DNA from: Geothrix sp.
Lineage (GTDB): Bacteria > Acidobacteriota > Holophagae > Holophagales > Holophagaceae
NCBI GenBank assembly: GCA_023701165.1
Contig: JAMPXL010000032.1
Location: 1 to 8,219, forward strand
Length of the DNA stretch: 8,219 nt
Direction of reading: 5' to 3'
The first letter of the stretch is position 1, and the number at the start of each line of letters is the position of its first letter. The notes under the pieces are model-generated. The model ran no database searches and was not told the origin of the DNA. It was given only the letters and a program-made list of their open reading frames with translations. Positions 5,909-8,219 of this stretch are shown here, in pieces. A program made the translations under genes and the position numbers.

Positions 5909-5913
5909 GGAGG
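5909..5913 (+). promoter_or_regulatory. Ribosome binding site of the lipoprotein gene
   Basis: GGAGG lies five bases before the ATG at 5919 and decides that start over an in-frame upstream codon at 5901. It follows the second of two GGGCCC elements (5881-5886 and 5903-5908). These are self-complementary and could pair with each other across a 16-nt loop just ahead of this site. Confidence 0.7.
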
Positions 5914-5918
5914 TTCCC

Positions 5919-6671
5919 ATGCGGCGCGTGCTCCCTGCATTCCTCGTCCCCCTGCTGCTGGCCTTCGGCTGCACGCGCCCCGAGGTGGAAGCCTTCAGGC
6001 AGCGGCCCCGGCCCGTGGTGGTGACCGTGAGCCTGCCCTCACAGCTGGCGGACCGCGAAGGCTTCCAGCAGGAGTACGCCTCGGCCCTGCGGGCCCGCCT
6101 GGCCACCCGCGTGGTGGTCGTGCCCGGCGGCGTGAAGCCGCCGGTGGACGCCGTGGAGCTGCAGGTGGACATCCGCGACATCAGCCAGGCCCCGGGCCAG
6201 CCCAGCGCCGCGGCGGTGGGCGTGGCCACCGGCGTCACCGTGGGCGTCCTCAGCGCCGCCTCGGGGAATCGGGGCTGGGGCGTGGTGGATGGCCTCTTCT
6301 GGGGTCTCTGGGCCGGTTCCCACGCGGCCATGCACCAGGAACGCACCCGCGACCGGCTCGGCTACCGGCCCCAGGTGGTGCGGGCCCAGGTGCGGTTGAT
6401 GCAGCCCGGCAACCCGGAGCCCCTCTGGGTCGAATCCATCGAGCCCATCGAGGTGGTGGAGGCCATGGATCCCCTGCCGCCGGGCCTGCGAGACGATGAC
6501 GGCCGCATCCGCGAGGAGGAGGCCAAGGGCTTCGCCCGGGTGGCGGTGCAGAAGCTGGCGGCCTATTTCCAGTGGACGCGGCTTTCGGAGCAGCGGTTCT
6601 ACGAAGGGCCCACGGCGATGAAGGACGAGGCTCCGCCTCCGGACCCTGCACCGGAGTCCAAGAAACATTGA
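5919..6671 (+). CDS. Predicted lipoprotein of unknown function
   Basis: I do not recognise the family. The 250-residue product begins MRRVLPAFLVPLLLAFGC, a lipoprotein signal with Cys18 as the likely lipidated residue. Residues 33-90 look like an alternating alpha/beta domain (VVVTVSLP, then a helix with ALRARLATRVVVVPGG, then VELQVDIRDI). A Gly/Ala-rich hydrophobic stretch follows at 97-137 (AAAVGVATGVTVGVLSAAS, then WGVVDGLFWGLWAG), which could be a glycine-zipper-like membrane hairpin. A second beta-rich part contains VVRAQVRLM and LWVESIEPIEVVE (153-181), then a helix GFARVAVQKLAAYFQW and a charged, Pro-rich tail. This arrangement suggests an envelope protein with two halves of one alpha/beta domain split by a membrane-active loop; that is inference. 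It has a strong ribosome site, and its stop overlaps the start of the zinc-ribbon gene, so the two are probably translated together. Confidence 0.72.
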   Translation: MRRVLPAFLVPLLLAFGCTRPEVEAFRQRPRPVVVTVSLPSQLADREGFQQEYASALRARLATRVVVVPGGVKPPVDAVELQVDIRDISQAPGQPSAAAVGVATGVTVGVLSAASGNRGWGVVDGLFWGLWAGSHAAMHQERTRDRLGYRPQVVRAQVRLMQPGNPEPLWVESIEPIEVVEAMDPLPPGLRDDDGRIREEEAKGFARVAVQKLAAYFQWTRLSEQRFYEGPTAMKDEAPPPDPAPESKKH

Positions 6672-7414
6672 TGGAAGCCCGCCTCCTGCGCTGCCCGGGC
6701 TGCGGTGCATCCGTGCATCCGGACGCACCGCAATGCCCCTACTGCCGGGCCCAGCTGGCCACGGTGGCCTGTCCCGGCTGCTTTGCCCTGGCGCCCCTGT
6801 CCGCGGATCACTGTCCCTCCTGTGGCGCGGCTCTGGCTCCACGGAAGGCCGCCGCCCCCGCCGGGAGCCCCTGTCCAGCCTGCGCGGAACCTCTGGCCGC
6901 CTCGCGCATCGGGGACCTCGATGTGCAGGATTGCCGGGCCTGCGGCGGACTGTGGCTGGACCGGGCTGTGTTCGAGGAGCTGGGTGCCGTTCGGGAACGC
7001 CAGGGCGCCGTGCTGGGCGCCCTTCCCGCGCCGGCCGAGCCTCCCCTGGCGACCCCCCTGGGCGAGGTGCAGTATCGTCCCTGCCCGGCCTGCAGCCACC
7101 GCATGAACCGCGTGAACTACGCGAAGCGTTCAGGCGTGGTGCTGGATGTCTGCAAGCGCCACGGCCTCTGGTTCGACAAGGACGAGCTGCGCCGGCTGCT
7201 GGCCTTCATCGCCGGTGGCGGCCTGGAGCGGGCCCGCGAGCGGGAGCTGGGGGAGCTGAAGGAGGCCAGGCGGGCGGCCGCTCAGATCCCTCGGCACCCG
7301 GCTTCAGCCAGCGAATTCGGACAGCAGATGGATGACGCGGGGCGCTGGCTCACCGCCGCCGGGCTGGTGGGGCTGGCCATGGAGGTGGCGGGGCTGTTCC
7401 TGGACGGGGACTGA
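6671..7414 (+). CDS. Multi-zinc-ribbon protein with two TFIIB-type zinc fingers
   Basis: The 247-residue protein has four predicted zinc sites. The first two form a double zinc ribbon: Cys 8, 11, 22, 25 (CPGC, CPYC), then Cys 34, 37, 48, 51 (CPGC, CPSC). The third is Cys 68, 71, 88, 91 in CPAC, 16 residues, then CRACGGLWLDRAVFEEL, the hallmark of bacterial zf-TFIIB proteins (COG3809-like). The fourth is a variant of the same fold, CPAC (138-141) with CKRHGLWFDKDELRRLL, where His164 replaces the last cysteine. A charged helix follows (about 185-204), then a hydrophobic C-terminal segment (WLTAAGLVGLAMEVAGLFL, 226-244) that may be a membrane anchor. The function of such proteins is not known; nucleic-acid or protein binding is possible. 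The ATG overlaps the upstream lipoprotein stop by one base (TGATG), indicating translational coupling. Its TGA abuts the TGA of the convergent tpiA. Confidence 0.85.
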   Translation: MEARLLRCPGCGASVHPDAPQCPYCRAQLATVACPGCFALAPLSADHCPSCGAALAPRKAAAPAGSPCPACAEPLAASRIGDLDVQDCRACGGLWLDRAVFEELGAVRERQGAVLGALPAPAEPPLATPLGEVQYRPCPACSHRMNRVNYAKRSGVVLDVCKRHGLWFDKDELRRLLAFIAGGGLERARERELGELKEARRAAAQIPRHPASASEFGQQMDDAGRWLTAAGLVGLAMEVAGLFLDGD

Positions 7415-8149
7415 TCAGCCCGCCTGCTTCACCAGGGTGGCGAACTTGGCGGGGTCCAGGCTGGCGCCGCCCACGAGGCCCCCGGCCACCTCGGGAATGT
7501 CCAGCAGCTCGGGGAAGTTCTCGGGGGTGACGCTGCCGCCGTAGAGGACCGGCACCGGCCCGATGTTGGGAGCCATGAGGGTGCGGAGCTTGGCCTGGAT
7601 GAAGGCGTGGGCCTCGCGGATCTGGGCCACCTCCGCCCGCAGGCCTGTGCCGATGGCCCAGACGGGCTCGTAGGCCACCCACAGGGGCGTGGGCCCGGTG
7701 CGGGCGAGGATGGAGAGCTGGCGGTCGAGCACATCCAGCGTCTGGCCCCGCTGCCGCTCCTCGAGGGTTTCTCCCACGCAGAGGAGGGGCAGCAGGTTCC
7801 AGTCGCGGGCGGCCTTCACCTTGGCCGCCAGGGCCTCGTCGGTCTCCCCGAAGAGCTGGCGCCGCTCACTGTGCCCGAGGATCACGCCTGAGCAGCCCAC
7901 ATCCTGCAGCTGGGCCATGGAGATCTCGCCGGTGAAGGCGCCCTTGGGGTCCGCATGGCCGTTTTGGCCGAACACGCGGACCTGGCGGCTCCGGAAGCTG
8001 TCGGCCACCGGCCGGATGAGGTGGAAGGGAGGGGCGATGGCGGTGGTCACCGAGGGGGAGGCGGTGTAATCCGCGAGGAAGGCCTCGCAAAAATCGCGAG
8101 CCTGGTCGGAGAGGAAATTCATCTTCCAGTTGGCGACAACGAAGCGCAT
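7415..8149 (-). CDS. tpiA: Triosephosphate isomerase
   Basis: This 244-residue TIM-barrel enzyme interconverts dihydroxyacetone phosphate and glyceraldehyde 3-phosphate in glycolysis and gluconeogenesis. It has the complete catalytic set: Asn7 and Lys9 in VANWKMN, His93 in ILGHSERRQLFGE, and the general base Glu161 in AYEPVWAIGTG, which also forms the start of flexible loop 6. The phosphate-binding loops YGGSV (203-207) and GLVGGASL (224-231) are also present. Length is as expected and nothing is missing. The start ATG at 8149 is preceded on the minus strand by GAGGG about 8-9 nt upstream. The gene that usually precedes tpiA (often pgk or gap) is outside the window. Convergence with the zinc-ribbon gene leaves no room for a terminator between them. 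Confidence 0.97.
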   Translation of the reverse strand: MRFVVANWKMNFLSDQARDFCEAFLADYTASPSVTTAIAPPFHLIRPVADSFRSRQVRVFGQNGHADPKGAFTGEISMAQLQDVGCSGVILGHSERRQLFGETDEALAAKVKAARDWNLLPLLCVGETLEERQRGQTLDVLDRQLSILARTGPTPLWVAYEPVWAIGTGLRAEVAQIREAHAFIQAKLRTLMAPNIGPVPVLYGGSVTPENFPELLDIPEVAGGLVGGASLDPAKFATLVKQAG

Positions 8150-8170
8150 GGGTTGGGCCCTCGACGAGCA

Positions 8171-8198
8171 GCTTCCAGCTGTCGGCTGTCCGCTGGAG
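8171..8198. repeat. Short degenerate 7-bp tandem motif upstream of tpiA
   Basis: Four consecutive heptamers begin with GCT: GCTTCCA, GCTGTCG, GCTGTCC, GCTGGAG. On the minus strand this reads as repeated GACAGC-type units some 22 nt before the tpiA start. The outer units CCAGC and GCTGG can also pair as a 5-bp stem. The repeat is short and imperfect and could be chance in this GC-rich sequence. Confidence 0.35.
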
Positions 8199-8219
8199 AT
8201 GGGAGAGGATGCAGCAGTC

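Noticed and set aside
4835..6499. Very long open frame on the + strand (554 codons) opposite the DAHP synthase and running into the lipoprotein gene
   Set aside because: It is antisense to a gene with every DAHP synthase motif intact, its translation is Gly/Ala/His/Arg-rich low complexity, and it begins without a good ribosome site. It is a by-product of high GC content.
6039..6842. Open - frame of 267 codons across the lipoprotein/zinc-ribbon junction
   Set aside because: Both + strand genes have proper starts, a signal peptide and zinc motifs. The minus frame is His/Pro/Arg-rich without motifs.

Overview
The window is GC-rich, gene-dense bacterial chromosome from a Gram-negative (diderm) organism: it carries a Tol-Pal module (pal, cpoB), several lipoprotein signals and otherwise housekeeping genes. 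The Pal with a Cys-containing C-terminal loop, the type I-beta DAHP synthase with its N-terminal ferredoxin-like domain, the Ig-plus-Kelch surface protein and the codon use together make me think of Acidobacteriota of the Holophaga/Geothrix kind. This is an inference from style; a deltaproteobacterial-type lineage is not excluded.

Layout. Positions 1-2110 (+): the 3' end of pal, a strong terminator, cpoB, then a GHMP-family sugar kinase that starts 2 nt after the cpoB stop. Positions 2082-3182 (-): mutY, convergent with the kinase and overlapping it by 29 bp. Positions 3183-4204: a visibly more A/T-rich patch with a short Ig/Kelch-type exported protein (+) that looks 3'-truncated. Positions 4225-4340: a bidirectional terminator and tRNA-Leu(GAG) (-), with a recognisable sigma70-type promoter upstream. 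Positions 4410-5824 (-): secG and a DAHP synthase. Positions 5919-7414 (+): a lipoprotein of unknown function and a multi-zinc-ribbon protein overlapping by one base (TGATG). Positions 7415-8149 (-): tpiA, whose stop codon directly abuts the zinc-ribbon gene's stop (TGATCA). Positions 8150-8219 hold a short upstream region with a 7-bp periodic motif.

How the genes relate. Pal and CpoB serve the outer-membrane/peptidoglycan Tol-Pal machine. The kinase is probably co-translated with cpoB, but its substrate is unknown. tpiA, secG and tRNA-Leu(GAG) form a grouping common in bacteria (E. coli has secG next to the same tRNA); here tpiA is separated from secG by the DAHP synthase and the lipoprotein/zinc-ribbon pair. 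No mobile element, CRISPR array or clear new multi-gene system is visible. The least explained parts are the lipoprotein/zinc-ribbon pair, the truncated Kelch gene beside the tRNA, and the palindrome over the putative DAHP synthase promoter.
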